Assembly: GCA_028456385.1 (NCBI GenBank)
Contig: JALNQF010000095.1
Location: forward strand, 62,001 to 126,000
From: Ophiosphaerella korrae
Taxonomy: Eukaryota; Ascomycota; Dothideomycetes; Pleosporales; Phaeosphaeriaceae
Length of the DNA stretch: 64,000 bases
Reading direction: 5' to 3'
The translations under genes and the position numbers were made by a program. The notes beneath the pieces are model-generated. The model saw only the letters and a list, made by a program, of their open reading frames with translations. It had not been told where the DNA came from and did no database searches. Of the stretch, positions 1 to 11,147 are shown piece by piece (position 1 is the first letter of the stretch; every line of letters starts with the position of its first letter).

Positions 1-401
1 AGAATAGAGAGCCTACCCTGTGAGCCAACATATTTGATGTGAGACAGATCGATTAGCGTATCAGGGACTTTTCATGGTAGCTTAGTAGATGAGGAACGAA
101 AGAGACTTATCTGTCACTCGCCAGAAATGGCCATATTTTGCATTCTTCAACATTCACGTCACGCCGTCAACATCACACGGTAGAGAGATGAAGAGGGGAA
201 TGGCAATCAAGCATCGTCTTGGCGCTTTGTAGCACCCAGACTCAGCGACACCTTTGAAGGGAGAACCTTTTTCATTGACTCTTAGTCGTCATGCCGCCGT
301 ATGTAGCCATAAACCATGCCATCTATGATAGTGGCAGAAACCGATTCCTAGACACCATGTTTTCAATGAATCGATAAGGGAACAGAGACGGGACCGCGCG
401 T
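1..401. other. gene-free left edge
   Basis: No supportable gene. The right part is the 3' flank of the S17 gene that follows on the minus strand. Short open frames here have no domain, no splice support and no recognisable similarity. Confidence 0.6.
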
Positions 402-973
402 TTATGAGCGGGGGTTGCGGTCGTTGAAGCGGCGAGGGCGTTCGACAACCTGTTGCTGGGAGACGGCGATGACGTTTGTGGGGATAGAGTCGAACTATAC
501 ACGGACCGATGATTAGTGGCAGCTCAGGACAAGGCAAGTAAGGACAGGGAGAACATACGCCAAGGCTCTTGAGCAGGTCCTTGGTCTCTTGGTCAACGTC
601 AAGAGCACCGGACTCGCTGTTCTGGGTGAAGTCGAGGGCAGAGATTTCAGGCACGTATTGATCCTTGCGCTCACGCTCCTCTTCCTGGAGCTTGAAGGAG
701 ATGCCGCGGACGGGACCACGCTGGATACGCTTCATCAGATGGGTTGTGTATCCGGCAATCTTGTTTCTGAGGCGCTTGGAGGCGATGATGGCAATCTAAT
801 GCTCGTCGTCAGTCATGGTGTTCTGGAACAGTGCGGTACGGCGCAGCCCAACGGATCCTCACCTCATCGCAGATTCGCTTGTTGGTCTCAAAGTCGAGCG
901 ACAACTTGGGATAGTATCGCTCAATGATGACCTTAGCCGACTTCTTCACTGTCTTTGTTCGAACGCGACCCAT
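402..973 (-). CDS. rps17: 40S ribosomal protein S17 (eS17)
   Basis: Small-subunit cytosolic ribosomal protein eS17. Three exons read on the minus strand: 973-863, 795-559 and 494-402, 441 nt in total, giving 146 residues, a normal length for the family. The protein opens with [14 protein letters not shown], the highly conserved eS17 start. It continues through the IIERYYPKL and [10 protein letters not shown] segment, then [17 protein letters not shown] and [18 protein letters not shown], and ends in a basic tail NDRNPRS. Both introns have GT-AG ends and the phases close exactly. The early intron after a short first exon is usual for ribosomal protein genes in filamentous fungi. The family assignment is secure from direct recognition; exon borders are inferred from splice signals and frame. 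Confidence 0.95.
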
Positions 974-1356
974 ATTTGCGACTGTGTGTAGATGCAAATG
1001 CCAGAGGGAGAGAAAGTGGTTGTTGGAGGAGTTGCTTGGTCGTCGCTGCAAGAACCAAGGCACAGTTGCACAGTTGCACTTGTGGACGCAAATATTCGAG
1101 TGCTCGCTTACAGTGGGCATGGCCCGTGCATATGCTTGGGCGCTTGGGCGTATCGGGGTAGCGTCCGCTGCAAATCACATGATGGGGTGATGTGTGGTAC
1201 CCAAAAAACCGCCTTGTATGCTTGGTCGCTAACTACAAAAGAATCTTCGTGCGCAGTGGAGAAACAAGAAACCAACAAGGCACATGGCGGCTGCTTGCTC
1301 TGCAAAAACAGACCCGCGGCCTGCTTCAGTCCTCCATTGTATTCAATGGGTGGGAA
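974..1356. other. intergenic: S17 promoter and exchanger 3' flank
   Basis: Separates the start of the S17 gene from the end of the Ca2+/H+ exchanger gene, both on the minus strand. It should hold the S17 promoter. No further gene or repeat was recognised. Confidence 0.6.
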
Positions 1357-3001
1357 TTAGTGGCCACCTCCACCATGCCCCGCCGGATTCGGGAAATAGA
1401 ATGCGCAAATGGCAATGATGATGTACATCATCACGCACAGCACACCCTCGAGATAGTTCGACTTGCCGTCGCGCAAGAACGACCCGACGACCAACACTCC
1501 GAGCACGAGTGCAACTGCGTCAAAAATGGCAAAATGGTAATCCATCTTGACACCGATGCCCCAACCAACTAGAACGACCAGCGGCGCGTTAAGCAGTGCC
1601 GTCTGAATGGAAGCACCCATGACGTGGGCGAGGGCCATGTTGATCTGGTTGTCGTAGGCTTCATCAATAGCAAGGAGATGCTCTGCGCCGCTTCGTCAGC
1701 CATCATCATAAAAAGTAACCAGAAGATACATACCGGCAATCTTCTCAACAAGCGGCACAAGGATAAGGCCAACAAATGCATCGCTAACACCCCGCTCCAC
1801 AATGTACGGGATCTGCTCGACCAGGAAGATAGCGATCAGGGATACACAAGCCAGAGAGATGATAAGAGCAACAAACACCTCAATCAGGGTAAGTTTTGGC
1901 TTAGCGAGCTCCTCGTGGCGATCGTTGTCTTTGTGCTCGTCTGCTTCGTAGATCTCATGGAATAGGCTGTCATGTGAGATAGTTTGGTAAGCCACGTATA
2001 TGAGATAGCCTATGAGCGATATGATGGCTACGCCGCGTGAGATCTTAAGAGTATTGTATGAGATCAAAGCAGCATCTGACGTATAGCTGGGGTTATTGGC
2101 GAGGTAGTTGTAAAAGACTGCTGGAAGAACCAGTGCCACTGTGCAGGTTAGTCATATGTTCTTTCCCGTGGATTATGAGTGACAAACTTGACGCCACGAG
2201 CAGCAACCCATTACCAGATTCGGAGATAACCTCATGGAACTCCTGAGTTTTGTTCTTGATGCCACCTGCCGCATGTCAGCCCTGTGAAGTGCATCAATTT
2301 TGCCTGTGTTGTCTTTACCAGCGATAAAGCAAAGGCCTAAACATAGCAAAATGTTGGCCAGGATCGAACCCAGAATAGCGGCCTGAATGACCAGGACATT
2401 CGAGTCCCCATGGGAATGTTTGAGGAGAACCATGAACAGGATGATCTCCACCACAGAGCCAAAGGTTGTTTCCAAAACCACAGCAATTGCCTTTTGGGGC
2501 ATCTTGCGCGAAAGTTCCTGCCCGGCGAAGCCTAGCATATTAGCTGCAGGCAACATGGCGATATAGCTAGTTATGAAGATGGCAAGATGCCACTTAGGTT
2601 TCGCGAAATGCTGCAGCAGCGATTAGCGCATACAGTGTGATGAGGGTATCATGATGGCATACAAGTGCGATGGCCACAGGAACTATCGGCCAGAGCAAGT
2701 TGGTCAACATTGACAGTGTACTGCTGCTTTTCCCACTGATGACGAGAAATTTGACTGGGTTAAAGCCACTTCTCCCACTCTCGCCATCCGGGTGGATACC
2801 CTTGGTCACCACGTGTCCATTGTGGTTATATCGCGGCAGGTGCCCGCCGTGACTATTCGAATGCGGGGCTGTGGAGCGCACCGTCTTCTCCGTGGTATAT
2901 TCCCGCGACGAACGTCCGTTGGTGCGTTCCCGCGGTGTTCGTCCGTTGGCATATTCTCTCGACGATCTTGGGTGGTCTCGTGAAGTTCGTGAGTGAGCCA
3001 T
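1357..3001 (-). CDS. vacuolar Ca2+/H+ exchanger, CAX/VCX1 family
   Basis: Cation/proton antiporter expected in the vacuolar membrane, moving cytosolic Ca2+ into the vacuole in exchange for H+. Five exons on the minus strand (3001-2663, 2610-2319, 2265-2188, 2138-1734, 1682-1357) sum to 1440 nt and 479 residues, with every GT-AG junction in phase. The N-terminal ~80 residues are Arg/Ser-rich and polar. Membrane segments follow. The two CAX alpha-repeat signatures are visible: a first block with GFAGQELSRK and ETTFGSVVEI, and a second with EAYDNQINMALAHVMGAS. The stretch between the repeats is acidic and histidine-bearing (HEIYEADEHKDNDRHEE). The C-terminus is Gly/His-rich. Family membership is clear; the vacuolar location and Ca2+ preference are carried over from characterised fungal VCX1 proteins. 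A filamentous fungus usually has several paralogues, so no symbol is assigned. Confidence 0.9.
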
Positions 3002-4046
3002 GGTTGTTTTGCGAAAAGAAGAGAAGAGGGCAGACCGATTCGGAGCTGGTAAGTGTTAATGAGCCAAGAGCATTGACTACCGTGCCTACGTGGCGGAGAG
3101 TCAGATTTGGCGTTTCAGGGTGTGTGCATGAGCAGCCCTGCAGCGATTGTAGGATGTGAAGCTCCCAATCGCCCCGAAGCCAGGAGAGGATCGAGGACAG
3201 GTATGAGGCAGAGAAAAGAGGTGCTGTAGGAGTTCAGGGAGTCAATCGACACGCCAGGATCGGCGCCATTAGGATATATTTGATCATATTCTTGGCGATT
3301 CTATTTTCCTTGTTATTGGGGTAAGATACAAGGACGTGCGTGCACCGAGTGCGCGTGTATTTGCTACACAGCCGCGCGATTCTATTCGCCAGCCGCCTCG
3401 CGGCTGCAGGACACTGCTTCAAATTCAGCACTAGACAATCGTCATTCGCCCATCTTCCACCCGTGTCATCGACCCAGGGCCAGATTTCGTCCTTGCAGAC
3501 ACGTCACCAAGCATTTCTCGCGATGCTTGACGCCCCTTAGCTTAGCCTACCCAATACCCCGTTCCAGTGCGACCTGCACCATGACATCACAGCGGCCAGT
3601 GCCGTCGGTCCCATCGTCTCCCCACCCCAGGGCCCGTTGCCATTCTATGGGACTCCCACATCAATCATGCGCCGTGAGACATGCGATGCTTCAAGCCTAG
3701 GTCGCCCCACGTACATCGCATCTGTCTTCCCTGCCATTGGTGTAGGAAGAGCAGGAAACCAAGCAGTCCATGCAAGCACAAAATCACCTCAAAACATGCT
3801 GCACCCCACGCAAGACTCTTCAAACATTAATTCAACGTCCCTTGTTTGTGCACATGGCGGGCACGCGCGGGTGCCTCAGGACGTAGCCAGATGCCCATGT
3901 ATCAGCACGTCTCAGCACGTGGATTGGCGTTATCGGCTGGCAAAAGCGCGTGCGAGGCTCGGCGTGGTGGGCGTCATGGCAACCTTGCCTGTCCCCATCA
4001 AACACCACCCTTTCCATCTCGAATTTGCATCCCCAGTTTGGCCATT
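3002..4046. other. divergent intergenic region, 1.05 kb
   Basis: Lies between the divergently transcribed exchanger (minus) and the M28 peptidase (plus), so it should carry both promoters. Open frames such as that at 3637-4140 overlap the peptidase's likely 5' leader and show no domain. No repeat was recognised. Confidence 0.55.
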
Positions 4047-5661
4047 ATGGTTTTCTCTTCTGGATTTGCGCTTTGTGCGGCTATTGCAGGTGCTTCGGCT
4101 TTCCAGGTGCCACTTTTATCATCAACCATTCAGCCACTAGGCCATCCAGGCGGCAGCAAACCGCTGGTCAACTCAACTGAACTGCAAGATCTCATCAGCG
4201 GCGATAGGTTAATGATCCGCGCGAACAAGCTGTACGATATTGCGAAGCTCGGAGAAGAAGAATACAACCATCCAACCAGGGTCATCGGGAGCGCTGGTAG
4301 GCTTATGTGTCGTGATGCGCCTAATAATACTGACCGCTCTTTAGGTCATCTCGGAACCCTGTCATATATCTACGAAGAGATTCTGAAGCTTGGGGATTAT
4401 TACGACATCTCAAACCAGTCATTTCCAGCTGTCTCCGGAAATGTTTTTGAGTCGCGACTCGTTCTTGGTGACGAGGTGCCAAAATCAGCAGCCCCCATGG
4501 GATTGACACCACCAACAAGGAACAAAAAGCCCGTGCATGGTAATCTAGTTCTTGTTGACAATGAGGGCTGTCAGTCAACAGACTTCCCAGACTCTGTTGC
4601 AGGTAACATTGCTTTCATCAAACGCGGCCTTTGCCCGTTCGGTACCAAGTCTGAGAACGCGGGACGCAAAGGAGCGATTGCTGCCGTCATCTATAATTCG
4701 GAGAAAGATGCTGTGTCAGGTACCCTGGGAACGCCATCTCCTTATCATATTGCGACGTTTGGCCTATCAGGTGAAGAAGCTCAGCCCGTGATTGAGAAAC
4801 TCAAGAAGAAGCAGACGACCGACGCCATCGCGTACATCGATGCTGAAGTCAGTCAAATCGAGACTGTCAATATCATTGCGCAAACAACTGAGGGTGATCC
4901 TGATAATTGTGTAATGCTAGGAGCGCATAGCGACAGTGTCGCAGCAGGACCAGGTATCAATGATGATGGTTCCGGCTCAATTTCTCTCATTGAGGTGGCC
5001 TCACAACTCACCAAGTTCAATGTCACTAACTGCGTCCGTTTCGCATGGTGGGCCGGGGAGGAGGAAGGCCTGCTTGGATCTGACTACTACGTTGCGACAT
5101 TGCCAGAGAAGGAAAACGCCAAAATTCGCTTGTTTATGGATTATGACATGATGGCAAGCCCGAACTTCGCATATCAGATTTATAATGCTACTAACGCCCT
5201 GAACCCGGATGGTTCGGAGGAGTTGCGCAATCTATACATTGAATGGTACAAGGCACAGGGTCTCAACTATACCTTTATTCCATTTGATGGCCGCAGCGAC
5301 TATGATGGGTTCATCCGTAATGGAATTCCTGGTGGTGGCATTGCGACGGGAGCTGAAGGAATCAAGACAGAGGAAGAAGCCGAAATGTTTGGTGGGAAAG
5401 CAGGTGACTGGTATGATCCATGCTACCACCAGCTATGTGACAATGTTGGTAACGTCAACGTCACATCCTGGATTGTCAATACCAAGGTACCAACAATATG
5501 TTTTCATCGTCAATACACTACTAATAATTCATTAGCTCATCGCTCACTCCGTTGCTACATATGCGCAGTCTTTCAAAGGATTCCCAAAGCGAACACTATC
5601 CGTTACATCAACTTCATATGGTGAAAGTTTCAAGTATCATGGCTCAAGGCTTTTCATATGA
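4047..5661 (+). CDS. secreted M28 aminopeptidase with PA domain (APE3/Lap2-like)
   Basis: Zinc aminopeptidase of family M28, likely secreted or vacuolar. Exons 4047-4296, 4345-5486 and 5536-5661 give 505 residues, the usual length for fungal aminopeptidase Y/Lap2. The start at 4047 was chosen over an upstream in-frame ATG because it gives a typical signal peptide (MVFSSGFALCAAIAGASAF). A protease-associated (PA) domain spans roughly residues 130-270 (FIKRGLCPFGTKSENA). The co-catalytic zinc ligands follow in order: His in LGAHSDS (~274), Asp in INDDGSG (~289), Glu-Glu in AGEEEG (~321), Asp in MDYDM (~349) and His in YHQLCDN (~443). Several N-x-S/T sites fit secretion. The first intron is 48 nt, in frame and free of stops; the second restores the conserved C-terminus (LIAHSVATYAQSF). 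The protein acts alone as far as the neighbours show. Confidence 0.92.
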
Positions 5662-6879
5662 TTACATGTCTATACTGCTACGCTTCTAAACTTCCAATAT
5701 CCGTAGGGGAGCAACTCTTGCCCTCACTGTGTTCATACGCCAACTCTTCATCAAACACATTGTTGTGCTTCTTTGCATGCGTTCATAATGCACACATGAT
5801 TTCCGTCTGAAACATTGTTTTGCTCCTGTGTCTATATCGAAATTTTAGGACTTCTTCACCACACTTTATGTTGAAGTTTTGACAGTTTCACTTTGATTTA
5901 CAACTTCACTAACCAATATATTTGTGATTATTCAAGATTCCAGGTCACTTTCACAGTTGTCATACATATTTCTTTCTCTTCTAGAAGATGCATCTTCAAG
6001 CTTTCATCCCAAGAACTATCGCAGAGACTGAATACTCTCCACAATATTGAATCTCCCAACTTCATGACTGAATAGCACGATGGAAGCAATCCTATGACGA
6101 TAAGATTTGGATGCACGCGATAGTATTCATGGTCAGGATTGATCTATATAGCTCATAGTCATGACGAATTTGCCAATCAGTGGTTTCACATTAGGTGCAT
6201 ATGACTAAATCATATGATGGAAATATACTTTGAGATAGTCATTTGTCCTGGTCCTGGTACACTAGCAAGTCTGGGTTTTTATTACGTTGAGTAGTTCTAC
6301 ATCAGATATGTGGGCACATCTTTGTGGCTGAAGTCGTGGGTTGCTTTCATTAGTGTATTCTTGCCTGGACGGTTTGAAAGTTCCCATGGGAAACAAGATC
6401 TCTTCTTTACTTCCCCACTTGAAGGATGATACCCTGTGTTCCCTCTTCTTCTACTCTCAAAATAAGGCTCATAAGGTACCTATAGATCTTCACGATGCCT
6501 CTTCTACGTATTTATTTGGGAGGTACCTGTAAAGTGAGTTGTGGGGCATTGGCTATAGAGTGTTCGCCGAGAATCCCGAATTCCCAAAAATCTATTTGCG
6601 ATTCAAGGAACGTTTAGGGAGCTAAATCAGGTGCCTTTCTATGCATATTTTGTGTTTTATAACACGAACCCGGAGCTATACTACATCTTCGAAGATGCTT
6701 GAGTAGTTTTGCCCCGACCCTTACAAGATTGCAGGCCATTTTAACATCCACCAACTTTCAGACGGTTATTGCAGAACCTTTAGTCAAACAACTCCGCGTC
6801 GCGGATTTGAATCTCATTTGAGATGCACTGATAAGTGTAGAGATTGTTACATAGATAACTATCATATATAGGCAGTACG
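5662..6879. other. gene-poor stretch after the peptidase
   Basis: About 1.2 kb with only short unsupported open frames. It includes the 3' flank of the M28 peptidase gene. No repeat, RNA gene or mobile element was recognised. Confidence 0.5.
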
Positions 6880-7113
6880 ATGGACCTCGACGCATTGCGC
6901 ACAGCCGCAAATCAATCGAGTCCAGCGTACGTTATACACCTTTGTTGGCGGTTAGTATTGTAGTGATGACGTTTCATAAAATCTAACTTCAGGGACAACA
7001 TCACCCCAATACGGCTGACGTGCTTCGACGAGAAGTCAAAATCTCAAAATTTCTATTGTTTGAATGTCGGCGTGGTGTTAACACAGCAAGTGGTCCGCAG
7101 GTTTCAAGATTGA
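6880..7113 (+). CDS. possible small two-exon gene or gene fragment, 55 aa
   Basis: Not recognised. An ATG at 6880 opens 47 nt (MDLDALRTAANQSSPA) ending at a GTACGT donor. The next part after a CTTCAG acceptor runs 6993-7113 (DNITPIRLTCFDEKSKSQ and on to VVRRFQD, then TGA). The 66-nt gap has GT-AG ends, and the phase closes with a codon split between the exons. The composition is protein-like and the splice geometry matches the other introns in the window. No domain, signal peptide or membrane segment is visible. It may be a complete short gene or the 5' remnant of a longer decayed one. Chance is a real alternative because the exons are short. Confidence 0.3.
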
Positions 7114-8787
7114 TTTTAAGGCACCGAAATTCATCCTCATTAATTAAATTAAATAGTAGTAGCCAAACTCACCAGCTATACTGCTGAGTGTAAGGTAGGT
7201 TGTTTCCGGTGGGCCCTGCCCGTAGATATTTCATCGAATTTTGGCAGATCTTGCTGTAAGGAAGCACATGCTTGGCATAGTATGAAAGGTGTTGAAGAGC
7301 AGTCGAAATTCTCTCAGCACAGAGTAATTTGTTGTTGCGGTGTGCTCACCGCACAACGGATGCTTGGACAGATGTGGAAGACTCACGGAAAGGATTGAAC
7401 GGACAGATGCCAACCTCAGGAAGGAGAGGATAGTGTATGTGATGCTTTTGGGATTGGTTTTATGAATGGTGACTATTTTAGCTTTCTTTGTTCGATTGCG
7501 AGTCCCATAAAAAATGGGGTGACTGACATGAGCCTATGTATGTATCTTGTATTGCGTCTGAGCAGCATGCTGGTTGGACTCCCTTTATACCCTGGCACGC
7601 TAAGATGCACAGGGTAGGAGGCAAGTTTCGACCCGCGCTCGGTGAGAGGGGCCAGATATATTGAATTGAGAGCTACATGAAGAGCTGGCGTCGATGTCTA
7701 TTTGCCCCATCCGATCTCTCCCGGGGTCCCCCACAGAGCCGCAAGTTTGCTTAACTCACCCCCGATCACGTAAGTACCCTACTACACCATGGGCAACATA
7801 GATTTGAGCTGTAATCCTGCTCGAGGTTTCTTCTCGAAGGACAAGCTTCTACCTCCTGGGCCAAGCCATACGTTACCTGGGTATCGGATTTCCTTTTGCT
7901 TACATTCAGTGGAACTACTGACAGATGATAGTTATGCATACAATGAATAGTTGAACACTATACGACTTGGCTTACTAAGTCAACATGAATCATATGATGA
8001 GTGGGTCAATTGAAACAAAGCCACCTGCAGGTAGAGATACTGGAGGAGCCGAACGTACAATAATTGATGACGGGGTCATCTACTAGGGGGAAAGAGACCA
8101 AAGTAGCAGGGAGCTGATGATGTAGAAGAACAATGTTGGCCAAGCCTGGAAGGCGCTCATAGGCATGGAAAACGTTTTGACGTTTTGAGGGAAGGGAGAC
8201 CCTGTTACTATTGGTTTGGTGCGGTAACGGGTACTACGCGACCTATGGATGTGATCACAGGTGAAAATGAAGTCTGCGATATATGGTAAAAAATAGAACT
8301 TCCCATTGACTACCACCTAGGAGAACATTACTGCTACAATCAAACTTAGATCTCCACTGAGACAAGATTGGGTGCTGAAACGGACTAGTAGAGGATGGCA
8401 AGGAACGTTGTGTATCCGTAATAACTGTCTTATGAGTAAACACTAGTTGGCTGAGTCCATACCACACTTAGGCGCCAACTGTTAGAGTTCCCTGGATGCA
8501 TAGATGGCGGCCACGCTCGGTCCACTTCATTGATCATGTGACAGGCCAATGCTCTGCCAAGAGTCGACTAGCCACGCTAGTTACGCGAGCGTGAATTGTT
8601 TGAACCTAGAACTTGACCTCGAGGCTCGCCAACCACCCCGCAACTGCCAACTCTTCAACAACCTCAGCAGCACATATTCATCGATCTCCATCAACATCTA
8701 CCCAATCGTGCCAGTGAACGGTGAATTGCAGCGCGATACGAGGTTGTCAATCTGGTATATGAAGCCGTGTTGCATGCTCTAGGCATC
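7114..8787. other. gene-poor stretch
   Basis: About 1.7 kb with no supportable gene. Short open frames on both strands show no domain or splice consistency. The right end should contain the promoter of the 430-residue protein that follows. Confidence 0.5.
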
Positions 8788-10131
8788 ATGACGCCTGCTC
8801 CGATTATCCTAGGCGCTTCCACGTCACCTTCTCTATCACAGCAACACGATATCTCAGCTCGTAAGCGAACCACTTTGTTTCACCCTAGGTCATGATGTTA
8901 ACATAACATAGCTAGCACCCCTGCTTCCAAAAACTTTGATGACATTTTTCACTCGAAGTTTATGCATATCATCCAGGATTGGAAAAATGATCCTCAAAGA
9001 GGCCAACTCACCCAAAGGGACCGCAAAGCTTTCATCGAGACGGCATATGTAGAGACCGACGAATCTTACTTTGGCTCGCGCCAGCTCTCTGATCAGGAGA
9101 TCAAGCTACGTGCTCTGACCAAAGTTTTCTACAAGGTTCTCGCCGAGGAGCCTTGGTCCGAAGACTGGATTCGTGCCCCCGATGTTGAACGCAAGCTATC
9201 CAAATTTGAAATGCATAAAGACACTATGACCCTTGCTGCTGAGCATGGTCTCATGACTCCACGAGACGCCGTAAAAGCTGCACGAGAGGCTGCGATCAAG
9301 CATCAAGAAGCCCTTAAAGAAGGTACCAAAGAAGGCACCAAGCCTACCAAAGATCTCAAGGTTCCACGTGGTCCTTATGATGAGATTGAGATCATCTACA
9401 TCGCGGGGACTGTTTCGTCAACAGCTACTAATAAAATTGACCGCGAGAATATCTACCCGGTATCTGTCAGTTCGGTCGCCAATGTTCTCCAAAATCACAT
9501 ATGTCGAGATATGGTGCGGCCTTTTTCAATGGCTGAAAGATTCTTGAATTGCACAGAAACGGCGGAGCTCGAAAAAATGCGGAAATTTGCCTGCGATGTA
9601 TGCGACTTCGCCCCTCATCTACTTGATAATGATAACGTCAGCTTGCTTGTAGTTCTGCTCATTCTCTCTCGCTCGGACTGCTGCAGACGCTTCGAAAACA
9701 ATGGTATTCGGATTGAAGGATCCACCATAAGCCATCGAAAAGCTGAATGCATGAAAAACAAGATGGGATGGAAGACTTCCGAAGAGAAGAAACCATACGA
9801 CAATTTCGCAAACGAGTTCCAGATTCGTGTCAAAAACGCCTGTTTTCCAACTCCTCGGGCCCACCGGGCAGGTGCTAAAAAGCTACTTCGCAAGTCGTCA
9901 ATGCCGGTTACACCATCAACACCTCCAGTCTACCCTTCACCTCACCTAGGATATGTGGCTCCCCCTCACGCCCGTAATCCAGCAAGCCCCCATGATATGA
10001 ATACAGCCATCAATATCCCGTCTCCGTCGATGCAAAGTATCTACCCCGGCCCCACATCTTCTTCAGCGACACTGCATCACGTGTCTGCTGGTGCTGGCAG
10101 CAATACCACAGAGCCCATGGATCTTTCTTAG
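8788..10131 (+). CDS. hypothetical fungal protein, 430 aa
   Basis: Not recognised. Two exons: 8788-8860 and 8912-10131, with a 51-nt intron (GTAAGC...ATAG) that joins in phase and adds 40 residues upstream of the internal Met at 8962. The chosen start is the ATG at 8788 (MTPAPIILGASTSPSLS). Residues ~25-330 are a mixed charged region likely to be folded, with a Lys/Glu-rich segment near 130-150. A cysteine cluster (KFACDVCDF, SDCCRRF) lies near 245-290 but matches no zinc-finger spacing I know. The last ~90 residues are a Pro/Ser-rich, low-complexity tail ending EPMDLS. No signal peptide or membrane segment is visible, so a nuclear or cytosolic protein is likely. The function is unknown. Confidence 0.75.
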
Positions 10132-11147
10132 ATTGGGATGGTAGCCTCTTACTACCTTTAGTTTCTCTAGTCTCCTGCATTTGCATCAATGTGGCGTTTG
10201 CTCAACAACCTATGTTGCCGACTTGCTCGGAAGAAACACCTCATATCTGGCGTTTGGTGTTTGTTCTATACGCGACCACCCGATGTAATTCTCTTCCGCA
10301 CTTCGAGTGCAATTTGATTTTCAAGTCATTTCAGCGCAACCTGTCCCGTGAAGTAAAAAAACTTGGCAGCAAATCCTGATAATAAATAAGTCTCTTTCAT
10401 GTTCTAGAATTTTTCGTGTGCATGGGATAATTGAGCACATGGCTACGTGACGTTTGTGACATTGAACACTTGATTGCCTTGCTCCGAATGCTCCTAAGTG
10501 GCTCGTCCTATTGCTACTCGGTTTGAGTTTTGTGCTTCAAAGGACTCTGTCGGCCACCCAAGGGCACTTCAGCAGCACATAGTCGCGGATGCAAATTCCC
10601 ATTTCATCACGGTAATACTCGCACGATTTTTCCTCTCCTTGTTGTCTAGGAACGCCATGCTCCTATCCGAAACCATTGCCGGTGCGCCACCTTTGTATCC
10701 TAAGAAGACCTTATCCCAAGGGGCTAACTTGAAGGAGATGTGGGTCATGGCCCAGCCCCACCCAAGCATTCCGCACGCGTCTCACAAACCCATCACCCAG
10801 TGTTTCGACAACAGCAAAACGCACCAGTTGTGTATCCTACTGTGTCGTTGGCTGCAAAACATATGCGCAGGGAAGCACAACCATTTCTACTCCCAAGCAT
10901 CGCGAAACTTCCTTATCACATAAGCAGATAGTCATAGGTATTTCACGATTACTACCAGTCACCACACGATCATTCAACAATGATAAACATTCGCTATTCC
11001 CCCCCCCTAAAATACTTGCGTTGAAGCATGGTATGTCTATCATAAAAGGGTATCAAAGAACCAAAAGGGGGCATTACATAAAATACAACCGGGGCCGCCT
11101 GGTCTATAATAAAACAATGATAGGAAATCAAGGGCAACATCGTCCCA
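10132..11147. other. convergent intergenic region, 1.0 kb
   Basis: Lies between two genes that converge, so it holds their 3' flanks. Short frames at 10498-10923 and elsewhere look like chance. No repeat or RNA gene was recognised. Confidence 0.55.

Noticed and set aside
3637..4140. 167-codon frame upstream of the M28 peptidase
   Set aside because: It overlaps the peptidase start in another frame and has no domain; probably leader sequence.
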